A DNA stretch of 64,000 nucleotides from an uncultured Bacteroidales bacterium (lineage in GTDB: Bacteria > Bacteroidota > Bacteroidia > Bacteroidales > UBA11471), in the NCBI GenBank assembly GCA_947593515.1, contig CANQDQ010000002.1:1-64000 (forward strand), read 5' to 3'. The notes beneath the pieces were generated by a model, which was not told the origin of the DNA, searched no databases, and saw only the letters and a program-made list of their open reading frames with translations. Numbering within the stretch: position 1 is the first letter of the stretch; each line of letters opens with the position of its first letter. The translations under genes and the position numbers were made by a program. This document shows positions 52,708 to 62,327 of this stretch, one piece after another.

Positions 52708-54054
52708 ATGAGATTCGATGAATTGAATTTGGAACCCGATGTCCTGCAAGGACTCGATGCGATGAATTTCAAAGAAACGACGCCGGTGCAGGAAGCCACG
52801 ATACCCGTCGTGCTCGAAGGTCGCGACGTGATAGCCTGCGCCCAGACCGGTACCGGAAAAACCGCCGCCTATATATTGCCCCTGCTCAATCTGCTTACCC
52901 GCCGACCTGCCGAAAAGGCTGCCGTGCGGGCAATCGTCATCGCCCCTACGCGGGAGTTGGCGCAGCAGATAGATATGCAGTTCGAGGGCTTTTCATACTT
53001 TCTTTCCATCTCCACTTTCGTGGTGGCGGGCGGCGGCGATGGTGCGCAGTGGGACCAGCAGAAGCGCGGTTTGCAAATGGGTGCCGACGTGATGATTGCC
53101 ACGCCCGGACGGTTGATTTCGCACCTGCTCAATACCAAAATGGATCTCTCCGGCATCGAATATCTCGTGCTCGATGAGGCAGACCGTATGCTCGATATGG
53201 GCTTCTACGAAGACATCATGCAGATATGTTCGTTCCTGCCGGCGAAACGGCAGACATTGCTTTTCTCCGCCACCATGCCGCCCAAGATACGGCAGCTGGC
53301 GCGCAATATTCTGCACGACCCCGCCGAAGTGAACATCGCTATTTCCAAGCCCAACGATGCCATAAAACAATCGGCTTACATCTGCTACGAGCCGCAGAAA
53401 ATGCGCATCATCGACACCCTGTTTTCCCGCGAAATAAAAGGCAAGACCATTATTTTCGCTTCGTCGAAACTGAAAGTGAAACAGCTTGCCACCGCACTCG
53501 GACGCCTGCACTACAATGCCCGCGCCATGCACTCCGACCTCGAACAGGCGCAGCGCGATGAAGTGATGCTCGATTATAAAAACGGTAAAATCGACATCTT
53601 GGTGGCGACCGACATCGTTTCGCGCGGAATCGACATCACCGACATTGCGCTGGTGATAAACTTCGACGTGCCCCGCGACCCCGAAGACTATATCCATCGC
53701 ATCGGGCGCACTGCGCGGGCGAGCGCCGAAGGCGAGGCGATAACATTCGTATCGGTCGAGGATCAGGAGCGATTCTTCCGCATCGAAAAATTCATTGAAA
53801 GGGAAGTGCCGAAACTCCCGCTGCCCGAAGGGCTGGGAGAGGCGCCGGAGTATGATACGACGAAATTCGGTCGTCGGTCTTCCCGTCGGGGAGGTTCTTC
53901 TCATCGCGGACATGGGCACGGCGGTTCCCGCCGTGCAGGCGGCAATCGAAATGCCAATGCTACGGGCAGTGCCAATGGCAGCGCTAATCGCAACACAAAC
54001 GGCGGTCGCAACCGCAGCCGCCGTCGTCCGAATCGGGGAAATGACAAGGGTTAA
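52708..54054 (+). CDS. DEAD-box RNA helicase (RhlE-like)
   Basis: A 448-residue helicase. All motifs are in order: TGTGKTAAY (I), PTRELAQQ (Ia), DEAD in VLDEADRMLDMG (II), SAT (III), ATDIVSRGIDI (V), and HRIGRTARA (VI). The last 75 residues are rich in Arg, Gly and Asn (HRGHGHGGSRRAGGN), an RNA-binding tail usual in RhlE-type enzymes. It likely remodels RNA in cold response or ribosome biogenesis. Its stop overlaps the maf stop by four bases. Confidence 0.95.
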   Translation: MRFDELNLEPDVLQGLDAMNFKETTPVQEATIPVVLEGRDVIACAQTGTGKTAAYILPLLNLLTRRPAEKAAVRAIVIAPTRELAQQIDMQFEGFSYFLSISTFVVAGGGDGAQWDQQKRGLQMGADVMIATPGRLISHLLNTKMDLSGIEYLVLDEADRMLDMGFYEDIMQICSFLPAKRQTLLFSATMPPKIRQLARNILHDPAEVNIAISKPNDAIKQSAYICYEPQKMRIIDTLFSREIKGKTIIFASSKLKVKQLATALGRLHYNARAMHSDLEQAQRDEVMLDYKNGKIDILVATDIVSRGIDITDIALVINFDVPRDPEDYIHRIGRTARASAEGEAITFVSVEDQERFFRIEKFIEREVPKLPLPEGLGEAPEYDTTKFGRRSSRRGGSSHRGHGHGGSRRAGGNRNANATGSANGSANRNTNGGRNRSRRRPNRGNDKG

Positions 54055-54632
54055 AAATTGTTTTTCAATTCCTGATAGAGGCGGTGTATGGGCAGCCCCA
54101 TGACATTGAAGTAGGAGCCGCGTATGCCGTTTACCCCCACATAGCCTATCCATTCCTGTATGCCGTAGGCGCCGGCTTTGTCGAGCGGCGAGAAACGGGT
54201 AACGTAATAGTCGATTTCTTCGTCGGAAAGCGCGGCGAACGATACTTCCGTCGATACGGCAAACGACACCTCTTTTGCCCGCGTGCGTATCGTAACGCCG
54301 GTAATCACCGTGTGCGTTTTTCCCGAGAGGGCGCGGAGCATGGCGCAGGCTTCGGCATTGTCGTGCGGCTTGCCATAGACGCGACCGTCGAGCCATACGA
54401 TGGTGTCGGCGGTGATGAGCAGGGTGCGGCTCTCCAACATATTTTCGTAAGCCGCCGCCTTTTTGCGGGAAATGTAGAGGGGTATTTCCTCGCCTTGCAG
54501 CGTATCGGGGTAACTCTCGTCGATGTCGCGCAGTACGCACACGCGATAGGGTATGCCCAATCCGCCCAACAGCTCTTTGCGGCGCGGCGAGTTGCTTGCC
54601 AGTACGATGTCGTAATTTTTCAGAAAATCCAT
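54051..54632 (-). CDS. maf: Maf-family nucleotide pyrophosphatase
   Basis: A 193-residue Maf protein, which hydrolyses non-canonical nucleoside triphosphates (dTTP/UTP or modified forms). The signature IVLASNSPRRKELL is near the N-terminus, followed by ITADTIVWLDGRVYGKP with the catalytic acidic residues. The start at 54632 gives MDFLKNYD and avoids an unsupported extension. It is 10 bp downstream of the KdsC-like gene. Confidence 0.94.
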   Translation of the reverse strand: MDFLKNYDIVLASNSPRRKELLGGLGIPYRVCVLRDIDESYPDTLQGEEIPLYISRKKAAAYENMLESRTLLITADTIVWLDGRVYGKPHDNAEACAMLRALSGKTHTVITGVTIRTRAKEVSFAVSTEVSFAALSDEEIDYYVTRFSPLDKAGAYGIQEWIGYVGVNGIRGSYFNVMGLPIHRLYQELKNNF

Positions 54633-54642
54633 AACTCTTTTA

Positions 54643-55164
54643 TTACCAGCCGAAAGCATCGGCGCCGAACCATGTGCCCTGCGCTTTCATCACCTGTTCC
54701 AACACGTCGCGTCCGCAGCCGTAGCCCCCTTTGCAGGGCGATATATAGGTGGCGATGGCTTTTATTTCGGGTGCTGCGTCGGCAGGGCAACAGGGCAGCC
54801 CCACCTGCTGCATCACTTCGTAGTCGGGAATGTCGTCGCCCATATAGAGTATTTCCTCCAGTTTCAATCCGGTCGAATTTTTCCACTCCTCGAACGGGAG
54901 CGTCTTGATGCCGGCTCCGATATAAATGTGCCGTATGCCCAAGCCCTCGAAGCGTTTGCGCACGGCCTCCGTGCGTCCGCCCGTGATGATAGCCACTTCA
55001 TAGCCTTTGCGCACGGCAAGTTGCAGGGCGTAGCCGTCTTTGATGTTTACGGTGCGGCACGGCTCGCCGTTGGGGTGCAGGGGAATGGTTTCGGCGGACA
55101 GCACGCCGTCGACGTCGAAAGCGAAACCTTTGATAAGCGATAAGTCGTAAGCGATTTTGCTCAT
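54643..55164 (-). CDS. kdsC: KdsC/YrbI-type HAD phosphatase
   Basis: A 173-residue C0-type HAD phosphatase without cap domain. Motif I is FDVDGVLS, motif II in [12 protein letters not shown], and [12 protein letters not shown] provides the metal site. The C-terminal [10 protein letters not shown] tail is family-typical. It most likely removes phosphate from KDO-8-phosphate in lipopolysaccharide synthesis, though closely related enzymes act on other keto acids. It is in a tight run with maf and the DUF2520 gene. Confidence 0.88.
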   Translation of the reverse strand: MSKIAYDLSLIKGFAFDVDGVLSAETIPLHPNGEPCRTVNIKDGYALQLAVRKGYEVAIITGGRTEAVRKRFEGLGIRHIYIGAGIKTLPFEEWKNSTGLKLEEILYMGDDIPDYEVMQQVGLPCCPADAAPEIKAIATYISPCKGGYGCGRDVLEQVMKAQGTWFGADAFGW

Positions 55165-55167
55165 TTT

Positions 55168-55965
55168 TTATGATTGTTTTTCTGTGGCGAAACGATGTAT
55201 TTCTTGGCTCAACAGGCGGTATATCTCTTGTGCCGCCGGGTCGTCGAGCAGGTCGAGGTGGCGTTGCATGACGCGGCGGTCGTAGCGCACGGCAGGACCC
55301 GTCTGCGCGTCGGCAGGAGCGAGGCTCTCCACTTTGGCAGCCGTCTCGCGGATAAGCGGCAGCAGGGTGTCGAACGGCAGCCCGTGCTCTTGCAGCAGCT
55401 TGGCGGCGACGGCATAGAGGTGGTTGGTGAAGTTGCAGGCGAATACGGCAGCCAGATGCAGGTATTTCCGTTGTTCGGAGGCGATTTCAGTAACGCGGTT
55501 GGAGATACGCCCTGCCACACGGCGCAGCAGGTCGGCATCGGCGGCGTTGCCGGCTTCGATGAATACGGGTATCTCCGCAAAGTCCACCGCGCGATTTTTG
55601 CTGAACGTTTGCAGCGGATAGAACACGCCGCAGCGTGCGCACTTTCCGGCGAATACAGACATCGGCAGGCTTCCCGCCGTGTGTACCCATAGGGCGTCGC
55701 AGCGTGCCGACACGCGGTCGAGCAGGGGGACAAGCACGTCGTCGCTCACGGCGAAAACGTAAAGGTCGCCCGTTTCGGTAATCTCCTGCGGCAGTGTCGT
55801 GTAGGCGCAGCCGATGCGGTCGGCAAGCGTTTTTGCCGACGCTTCCGTGCGGCTGTATATCTGCGCGATATCGTAGCCCGCTCCGTGCAGGGCGACAGCC
55901 AGATGCGTCGCGATGTTGCCCGCGCCGACAAAGACGATTCGCTGTATGGAGTCGGGAGTTACCAT
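55168..55965 (-). CDS. Rossmann-fold DUF2520 protein
   Basis: A 265-residue protein. The N-terminal IVFVGAGNIATHLAVALHGAG binds NAD(P), and the C-terminal half is the DUF2520 helical domain with KYLHLAAVFACNFTNHLYAV. The layout is like pyrroline-carboxylate reductase or ketopantoate reductase, but the substrate is unknown. ATG 55965 puts the Rossmann strand at the N-terminus. It overlaps the end of the nitroreductase gene by seven bases. Confidence 0.9.
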   Translation of the reverse strand: MVTPDSIQRIVFVGAGNIATHLAVALHGAGYDIAQIYSRTEASAKTLADRIGCAYTTLPQEITETGDLYVFAVSDDVLVPLLDRVSARCDALWVHTAGSLPMSVFAGKCARCGVFYPLQTFSKNRAVDFAEIPVFIEAGNAADADLLRRVAGRISNRVTEIASEQRKYLHLAAVFACNFTNHLYAVAAKLLQEHGLPFDTLLPLIRETAAKVESLAPADAQTGPAVRYDRRVMQRHLDLLDDPAAQEIYRLLSQEIHRFATEKQS

Positions 55966-56486
55966 TGACCGATATGCACTTTTTCCCACGCGGCTTTTTC
56001 GAGGTCGAAAGGCGTTTTTTCCTCGCCTTTGTGTCCTAAGGCGATAATGGCGAGTACCTGCATGGGCAGCGGAATGTTCAGCAATTCGCGCACGTTGTCT
56101 TCTGCCGATTCGCCGTTTTCGTCGAAGCGGCTGCGTATCTGCACCCAGCAGCTTCCGAGCCCCGCCTCTTCGGCTTGGAGCTGTATCAGCGTAGCGGCGA
56201 TAGAGGCATCTTCTATCCACACGTCGCTTTTCGTCGGGTCGCCGAGCACTACGACGGCGAGTTTGGCGCCGGCTATGAGTTTGGCGCCGTGCTCTTTGCA
56301 TACCGACAGACGTTCGAGCATGGCGGCATCTTCCACCAGTACGAACTCCCACGAAAGCGAGCGTTTCGACGACGGAGCCATTAAGGCGGCTTCCATGATG
56401 TACTTTACATCTTCCGGCGAAATTTCTTCGTCGGTATATCTGCGCGTACTGCGCCGTGTTCTCAGCAATTCGTGAAAATCTTTCAT
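55959..56486 (-). CDS. Nitroreductase-family flavoprotein
   Basis: A 175-residue FMN-dependent reductase. The N-terminal RTRRSTRRYTDEEIS is the phosphate-binding FMN motif. AALMAPSSKRSLSWEFVLVED and the C-terminal IIALGHKGEEKTPF complete the family pattern. The physiological substrate is unknown. It is first in a run with DUF2520, kdsC and maf, and has its own upstream -7 element. Confidence 0.93.
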   Translation of the reverse strand: MKDFHELLRTRRSTRRYTDEEISPEDVKYIMEAALMAPSSKRSLSWEFVLVEDAAMLERLSVCKEHGAKLIAGAKLAVVVLGDPTKSDVWIEDASIAATLIQLQAEEAGLGSCWVQIRSRFDENGESAEDNVRELLNIPLPMQVLAIIALGHKGEEKTPFDLEKAAWEKVHIGQW

Positions 56487-56520
56487 ATCGGTTGCGTTTG
56501 GGGTTATGATATTGTTTTCG

Positions 56521-56528
56521 CAAAAATA
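56521..56528 (-). promoter_or_regulatory. -7 element of the nitroreductase operon
   Basis: TATTTTTG on the minus strand, 34 bp before the ATG. Upstream TTTCG stands near the expected -33 position. Confidence 0.55.
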
Positions 56529-56684
56529 ACAATAAAATGTCGAAACTTTCCTGCCGTCCGGAAATATTTGCGAAAATCGGGTGCGGTCTGTCGGCGGCGA
56601 CGGGCGACCGATGTGTTTTTTTTGCGGGCGGATATACTGAAACGACTGAAATTCCGTTAAACATATAAGTTCATCGACGATACT

Positions 56685-59099
56685 ATGTCTTTACGACACT
56701 GCATACTTTTTCTTTTGACTTTTTTGTGCCTTGCCGCGCAGGCGCAGCATCGTGTCGTCGTAACGGGCAGGGTAATCGACTCCGACGGCGTGCCGATGGA
56801 TCTCGTTACCGTGTCGGCGCCCGCAGCGGCAGCCGGTACGTTCACCGACAAGAAGGGCGCGTTTACCTTGCATTTGGCAAAGACCGATTCGGTCGTACTC
56901 TCTTTTTCCTATTTAGGTTATCGCACCGAGCGGCGCGTGTTGCGCGATGTGCAGGACAAAACATCGCTGACGGTGCGCCTCTATCGTAAAGACCGCTCGT
57001 TGAACGAGGTCGAGGTGCGGGAATATCGCCGCCAAATGTCCACGCTGCAAAAAATCGACCCGAAAGACTGGCAGCTTATGCCCGATGCTTCCGGCGGCTC
57101 CATCGAGGCGCTGTTGGCGACGATGCCGGGCGTGCACTCCAACAACGAATTGAGTTCGCAATACTCTGTGCGGGGCGGCAATTACGACGAAAACATCGTC
57201 TATGTCAATGGCATAGAAATATACCGTCCGCAGCTTATCCGTTCGGGACAGCAGGAGGGATTGAGTTTCATCAATCCCGATATGGTGGCGTCGGTAGGCT
57301 TTTCGTCGGGCGGCTATCCGGTGGAGTACGGCGACAAGATGTCGTCGGTGCTCGATATTACCTACAAGCAGCCGGAATCGTTTGAAGGCTCGGTGTCGGG
57401 CAGTTTCTTGGGCGCGAGCGCGTCGGTGGGGCAGCGCACGAAAAAGTTTTCGCAGCTGCACGGCTTCCGCTTCAAAACCAACTCTTCGCTGTTGAGCACG
57501 CTCGATACCGAAGGCGAATACAAACCGCTCTTTTTCGATTACCAGACCTATCTGACCTATCGCATCAATCCCCGTTGGGATATAGCTTTCTTGGGCAATA
57601 TTTCTTCGAACAATTATAAATTCATACCGCAGAGCCGTGATACCCGATACGGCAATATGTCGTCGGCGGCGCAATTCAAAGTCTATTTCGACGGCAAGGA
57701 GCAGGATTTGTTTCAAACCTATTTCGGGGCGTTCACCGTCAATTACCACCCCACCTCGTTTACACGGCTGTCGCTGCTGGCATCGGCGTTTGCCACGCGC
57801 GAGCGCGTATCTTATGATATTTCCGGCGAGTATTGGCTCGATGAACTCGATATGGCTAACGGCATCGATACGCAGGAGTCTGCGGGAACATTGGGGTATG
57901 GCGCATACCGCGAACACGCGCGCGACCGTCTGAATGCCGATGTCTATGCGCTTGCCCTGAAAGGCGAAACCCGTATGGGACGCCATACACTGAATTACGG
58001 CGCCGACTATCGGCACGAACGCATACAAGACCGTATGCGGGAATGGGAGTCGCGCGACTCTTCGGGCTACACGCTTCCCCATACCGGTACGGAAATTTCG
58101 CTTATCAGCAACCTCCGTTCGCTGCAACGGCTCGAAAGCAACCGCTTTTCGGCATACGCGCAGGAGACCTATACCCTCGAAAGCGAATCGGGCATTTACC
58201 GGTTTGTCGGCGGCGTAAGACTTTCGTATTGGGATTTCAATCGTGAGTGCATCGTGTCGCCCCGCATCTCGATAGGATTCAATCCCGCGTTTCAGCCCCG
58301 ATTGACGTTCCGCTTTGCAACGGGACTTTATTATCAGGCGCCTTTTTACAAGGAGTTTCGCGATACGGTGCAAGACCGCAAGGGCGATTGGGTGGTACGG
58401 CTCAACAACCACATCAAATCGCAGCGTTCTATCCACGTGATTTTGGGCAGCGACTTTACGTTCACGGCGATGAATCGCCCGTTCAAACTCACGGGTGAAC
58501 TCTATTACAAGAAATTGGATCACCTCATTTCGTACGAAGTCGATAACGTGCGCGTGTGGTACAGTGGCGAAAACAATTCAAAAGGTTATGTGGCAGGTCT
58601 TGACGTAAAACTTTTCGGAGAGTTTGTACCGGGTGTCGATTCGTGGCTTTCGTTTTCGCTGATGAGCGCCAAAGAGAAGATAAGGGGCGTAAAGGTTCCG
58701 TTGCCCACCGAGCAGCGGTACAGCGTGGGGCTTTTCTTTCAGGACTACATACCCCGTTTCCCGAAATTCCGTTTCTCGCTGAAAGCCATTTGGGCTGACG
58801 GTCTGCCTATGGCGCCGCCGCACAAAGGTCGTGCCGACGGCTATTTCCGCACGCCGCCTTACCGCCGTATCGACATCGGTTTTTCAAGACGGTTGGCGGG
58901 CGGCGAAGACCGTATCATGCACAAACCCTTTTTCCGTGCTTTCCGCAGTATATGGATAGGACTCGACGTTTTCAATTTGCTCGACTTCGCCAACGTCAAT
59001 TCCTATTATTGGGTAACCGATATTTACGACAACCAAAACGCCGTGCCCAACTATCTCACGGGGCGGCAGTTCAACCTGCGGCTCTCCTTTAATTTTTAG
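56685..59099 (+). CDS. TonB-dependent outer-membrane receptor
   Basis: An 804-residue receptor. The signal peptide (about 1-20) is followed by a carboxypeptidase-regulatory-like domain (VTGRVIDSDGVPMDLVTVSA), the plug (about 130-230, with SQYSVRGGNYDENIVYVNG), and a 22-strand barrel ending in LRLSFNF. It imports an unidentified ligand using TonB energy. There is no SusD partner next to it, so it is not a standard SusCD pair. Its last 11 bases overlap the convergent comEC. Confidence 0.92.
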   Translation: MSLRHCILFLLTFLCLAAQAQHRVVVTGRVIDSDGVPMDLVTVSAPAAAAGTFTDKKGAFTLHLAKTDSVVLSFSYLGYRTERRVLRDVQDKTSLTVRLYRKDRSLNEVEVREYRRQMSTLQKIDPKDWQLMPDASGGSIEALLATMPGVHSNNELSSQYSVRGGNYDENIVYVNGIEIYRPQLIRSGQQEGLSFINPDMVASVGFSSGGYPVEYGDKMSSVLDITYKQPESFEGSVSGSFLGASASVGQRTKKFSQLHGFRFKTNSSLLSTLDTEGEYKPLFFDYQTYLTYRINPRWDIAFLGNISSNNYKFIPQSRDTRYGNMSSAAQFKVYFDGKEQDLFQTYFGAFTVNYHPTSFTRLSLLASAFATRERVSYDISGEYWLDELDMANGIDTQESAGTLGYGAYREHARDRLNADVYALALKGETRMGRHTLNYGADYRHERIQDRMREWESRDSSGYTLPHTGTEISLISNLRSLQRLESNRFSAYAQETYTLESESGIYRFVGGVRLSYWDFNRECIVSPRISIGFNPAFQPRLTFRFATGLYYQAPFYKEFRDTVQDRKGDWVVRLNNHIKSQRSIHVILGSDFTFTAMNRPFKLTGELYYKKLDHLISYEVDNVRVWYSGENNSKGYVAGLDVKLFGEFVPGVDSWLSFSLMSAKEKIRGVKVPLPTEQRYSVGLFFQDYIPRFPKFRFSLKAIWADGLPMAPPHKGRADGYFRTPPYRRIDIGFSRRLAGGEDRIMHKPFFRAFRSIWIGLDVFNLLDFANVNSYYWVTDIYDNQNAVPNYLTGRQFNLRLSFNF

Positions 59100-61191
59100 T
59101 GTGGACGACTATCCACGCTCCGTCGGTGCGTATGCGGTGGCAGGGTATGCGCAGCCGTGTGCACTCCTCTTGCAGTGCGGTTTGCTGGAAGTAGGGCAGG
59201 TTGTGGGCTAAAATTACCTGTCTAATGTCGAACAGTTGCCGCACGGCGTCGATTTTTCCTTTGAATCCCGGACACACGATGGCGTAATCGACGTGCAGCC
59301 GTTCGTGCGTTGTCGCCTCTTTCCAACGGGTGTCGTCGAGTACGATGAGGCAGTCGTTTTGAAATTCGATGAACGGCGCTTTTACCCTCAGATTTCCGCG
59401 CACGAGCGTGTCGCCGAAAGAAAGACCGGTAACGTTGTCGATGCCGTTTTTCAGCCAAAAACGTTCCGCTTCACGTTCCGTGTTCCCTACCGATAACGTG
59501 TCGAGTCGCAGCAGCAGGTTGTCGCCGTTGTCGATGAAATTGAGCGTTGTCGAACCGCTCTCCTGATATACCGCCCATACATTGCGCAGGGGCGGGCGGC
59601 TCGCCGCCGTGTCGAATACCAGAAACGCCAGCACGAATGCAAGCAGCCCGATGAGCAGACGGGTGCGGCGGGTCAGAAGCCATGCGATGCCGCCGAACAG
59701 CACGACGAACAGGAAAATGAGTTCGTGCGGTTCTATCCAGATATGTTGTATCGAGGCAAAGTCGAGAGCGGAAATTTCGCGAGTGAGCCGCTCCATGCCT
59801 CCGGTCATGCCGTCGAGGCAGCGGGTGAGCAGGGCAGGAGCCGCCCCCGCTGCCGATAGGGCGAGCCACAAAAATCCCATAACCAGCAGCACGGGCAGCA
59901 GCGGCACGACGATAAGGTTGGTAAGCAGTCCCAACAGCGGCAGTTCATGGAAGGAATAGAGCACCAACGGCAGTGTGCCGAGCTGCGCCGCAGCCGACAC
60001 AGCGACACACGACCAGAGAAACCGGAGTATCTCCCGCTTGGGCGACAGACAGGAATAGAGGGGCGGATAGACGAGGAGTATCGTGAACACCGATAAAAAG
60101 CTGAGTTGAAATGCCGCTTGGAACAGGTAGTGCGGATTGTACAGCAGCATAACGAAAAATGCGACGAACAGGCTGTTCATGGGCGTCGCTTTCCGACCGA
60201 CGAGGTTGCCGGCAAGAATGATTGTCGCCATGACGCAGGCTCGCACCGTCGAGGGCGACAAGCCCGTAAGGAAAGCATATCCCCATAGAAACAACAGAAT
60301 GAGTGCCGCCCGCACCCGTTTCATGCGCAGCCATGCCAGCGGGGCGAACAGGAGTCCAAAAACCGCCCAGATGACACCCGTGTGCAGACCGCTTACCGCC
60401 AGTACGTGCGACAGTCCTGCCGTAGAAAATGCCGCCCGCTGTTCCGCGCTCAGATTGTCGGTGCAGCCGAGCAGCAGGGCTTTCAGAATGGAGCGCGTTT
60501 CCGGCGAGAAGCTGCCGCTGTCGATACGTTGCATACACTTGTCGCGCAGGCGCAGGGCATACGTTTTCACATTTGTTTCCCTTGTTTTCCCGACGATTTT
60601 CCACTGTTTTGCCGGCAGGTATTGGGTATAGGTGAAGCCTTTGTGGCGCATCATCGATGCGTAGTCGAAAGCCGCTGGATTTTTCTTGTTGGCGATGGGG
60701 GCGAGGTGTTGCCGGAAAAGAAGCAGGTCGTTCCGTGCTGGCAACGCAGCCGAACTGTCGCGTTCGAGCCGCAGTACGACGGGCAGGGCAGCGGCAGTCC
60801 GGCGATGATTCTCATCGACGAAAGCCGCAACGGTCGATTTTATGCCGATGCTTTTCGTTGCCGTGTTATCGACTTCATCGACACGGGCGATAACATACGC
60901 GTAGCGGCGCAACTCTTCGGGAGCCGGTTCCGGCTTACCGCTTGTCCGCAGCACGGCACAACCGGCGGCAAACAGCAGCGCTCCCGCCGCTACGGCAAAC
61001 AGATGCCGGTAGCGATAACGCAGCTCGATGCGCCGCAGCGTATAAAAATGGAAAGCGAGAAAAAAGATGCCGACGATAAAAGCCGGCAACAGAAAAAATC
61101 CGGAGAAAATTTCTTCCGCCGCCACGCCAGTTGCAAACGGTACGGCAACGCGCATGAACGGCGCTTTATCGAGTAGTCCGGCTCTTTCCAT
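59089..61191 (-). CDS. comEC: ComEC/Rec2 DNA-uptake channel protein
   Basis: A 700-residue membrane protein with the full ComEC layout. It has an N-terminal membrane pair and OB-like DUF4131 region, the competence core (LSHVLAVSGLHTGVIWAVFG, then GLSPSTVRACVMATI), and about nine helices. The C-terminal beta-lactamase-like domain is reduced here: it retains NLPYFQQTALQEE but lacks a full HxHxDH set. It moves single-stranded DNA into the cytoplasm. It is 34 bp downstream of rpe on the same strand. Confidence 0.9.
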   Translation of the reverse strand: MERAGLLDKAPFMRVAVPFATGVAAEEIFSGFFLLPAFIVGIFFLAFHFYTLRRIELRYRYRHLFAVAAGALLFAAGCAVLRTSGKPEPAPEELRRYAYVIARVDEVDNTATKSIGIKSTVAAFVDENHRRTAAALPVVLRLERDSSAALPARNDLLLFRQHLAPIANKKNPAAFDYASMMRHKGFTYTQYLPAKQWKIVGKTRETNVKTYALRLRDKCMQRIDSGSFSPETRSILKALLLGCTDNLSAEQRAAFSTAGLSHVLAVSGLHTGVIWAVFGLLFAPLAWLRMKRVRAALILLFLWGYAFLTGLSPSTVRACVMATIILAGNLVGRKATPMNSLFVAFFVMLLYNPHYLFQAAFQLSFLSVFTILLVYPPLYSCLSPKREILRFLWSCVAVSAAAQLGTLPLVLYSFHELPLLGLLTNLIVVPLLPVLLVMGFLWLALSAAGAAPALLTRCLDGMTGGMERLTREISALDFASIQHIWIEPHELIFLFVVLFGGIAWLLTRRTRLLIGLLAFVLAFLVFDTAASRPPLRNVWAVYQESGSTTLNFIDNGDNLLLRLDTLSVGNTEREAERFWLKNGIDNVTGLSFGDTLVRGNLRVKAPFIEFQNDCLIVLDDTRWKEATTHERLHVDYAIVCPGFKGKIDAVRQLFDIRQVILAHNLPYFQQTALQEECTRLRIPCHRIRTDGAWIVVHTKN

Positions 61192-61225
61192 GATTTGTAG
61201 CAGACCCGTCGAGGCGGCTGCCGGA

Positions 61226-61876
61226 TTATAAATGTTTCAGTCGGGAGAGTGTTTCTTCGGGATTCGGCGAGGTAAAGACGCTGTGCCCCACCACCAAAAT
61301 ATCTGCCCCTGCCTCTATGGCGGCTTTGCCGGTTTCTTCGTTGATGCCGCCGTCTATTTCGATAAGCGCTTGGGAGTTTTTCTTCAATATCAGCTCTTTG
61401 AGGCGGGCGACTTTTTCGAGCGAATGCGGAATGAATTTCTGTCCGCCGAAGCCCGGATTTACCGACATGATAAGTACCATATCGGCGTCGTTCACAACAT
61501 CTTCGAGCAGCGATACGGGCGTGTGCGGATTCAGCGTAACGCCGGCTTTCATGCCCGCTTCCTTTATTTGCGCCAATGTGCGGTGCAGGTGCGGACACGC
61601 CTCGTAATGCACATTCATCATATAGATGCCCAGCGCTTGCAGACGCTCGATGAATTTTTCGGGCCGGCACACCATCAGGTGCGCGTCCATCGGTTTCGTG
61701 CAGAGCGGTGCCAGCGATTTGATGACCGGAAATCCGAACGAGATATTTGGCACGAAAACACCGTCCATGATGTCGAGATGCAGCCAGTCAGCCTCACTGC
61801 GGTTTATCATGGTTATTTCCGATTGCAGATCGGCGAAGTTTGCCGACAGCAGCGAAGGGGCGATAAGCGGAGTCAT
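61226..61876 (-). CDS. rpe: Ribulose-phosphate 3-epimerase
   Basis: A 216-residue TIM-barrel enzyme of the pentose phosphate pathway, linking ribulose-5-phosphate and xylulose-5-phosphate. Metal-binding residues are in WLHLDIMDG and VHYEACPHLH, and the phosphate site in MSVNPGFGGQKF and EIDGGINEE. Length is standard. Its promoter overlaps an inverted repeat. Confidence 0.97.
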   Translation of the reverse strand: MTPLIAPSLLSANFADLQSEITMINRSEADWLHLDIMDGVFVPNISFGFPVIKSLAPLCTKPMDAHLMVCRPEKFIERLQALGIYMMNVHYEACPHLHRTLAQIKEAGMKAGVTLNPHTPVSLLEDVVNDADMVLIMSVNPGFGGQKFIPHSLEKVARLKELILKKNSQALIEIDGGINEETGKAAIEAGADILVVGHSVFTSPNPEETLSRLKHL

Positions 61877-61884
61877 AACAAGGA

Positions 61885-61909
61885 ATCTTTGTATTTCTCT
61901 ACAAAGATA
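61885..61909 (-). promoter_or_regulatory. rpe promoter -7 element overlapping an inverted repeat
   Basis: TATCTTTG (minus strand, 61902-61909) shares bases with the arm ACAAAGAT (61901-61908), which pairs with ATCTTTGT (61885-61892). The repeat could be an operator or a leader hairpin. Confidence 0.5.
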
Positions 61910-61947
61910 AGCGATACGTATGAATTAAAGAAGATTTTTCGCGAAAA

Positions 61948-62106
61948 TCAATTCAAAACCCACTTGGCATTTTTTGACGCGGCGTCGATGCCGTATGTTC
62001 GGGCAATTTGCCGCAGGAGCATCAACGTGCTTTTGCGCGGACCGGACAGGGTCGATTTTTTTTCGGAATCGGGTAGAAAAGGAGTAATGTTTTTTTCCAT
62101 AGGCAT
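61948..62106 (-). CDS. Small basic protein, 52 residues
   Basis: An ATG at 62106 opens 52 codons ending with TGA at 61948. The product starts MPMEKNITPFLPDSEKKS and ends KWVLN. The central PRKSTLMLLRQIARTYGI is an amphipathic basic helix of the kind I associate with short uncharacterised Bacteroidales proteins that also finish in VLN; that link is inference. A second ATG two codons later is an equal choice. No clear promoter or Shine-Dalgarno sequence is seen. It lies between the sigma-factor terminator and rpe. Confidence 0.6.
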   Translation of the reverse strand: MPMEKNITPFLPDSEKKSTLSGPRKSTLMLLRQIARTYGIDAASKNAKWVLN

Positions 62107-62241
62107 TTGTTTTTCGTGTTATATTATAGAAACGCGAATGCCGGTAAATTATTATACATTTTATACAGATATTTTTCATTTCTTTTTGATAGCGTCGAAT
62201 ATCTCTTTAATGTACTGTAAACCAGATATATTTCTGAATAT

Positions 62242-62279
62242 ATAAAAACCGTGCTGCTTCCCAAAGAAAGCGGCACGGT
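62242..62279 (-). terminator. Terminator of the ECF sigma-factor gene
   Basis: On the minus strand ACCGTGCCGCTT and AAGCAGCACGGT pair around eight bases and are followed by TTTTATA, 49 bp past the stop codon. Confidence 0.88.
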
Positions 62280-62327
62280 AAAAACTCGTTTGGCAAATGC
62301 TTGTCTGTCGGGCAAGCGTGGAAAAAA

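Noticed and set aside
55966..56664. Long N-terminal extension of the DUF2520 protein
   Set aside because: It lies across the nitroreductase gene in another frame and has Arg-rich shadow composition.
56685..59099. SusC of a polysaccharide-utilisation locus
   Set aside because: No susD, glycoside hydrolase or sensor gene is adjacent.
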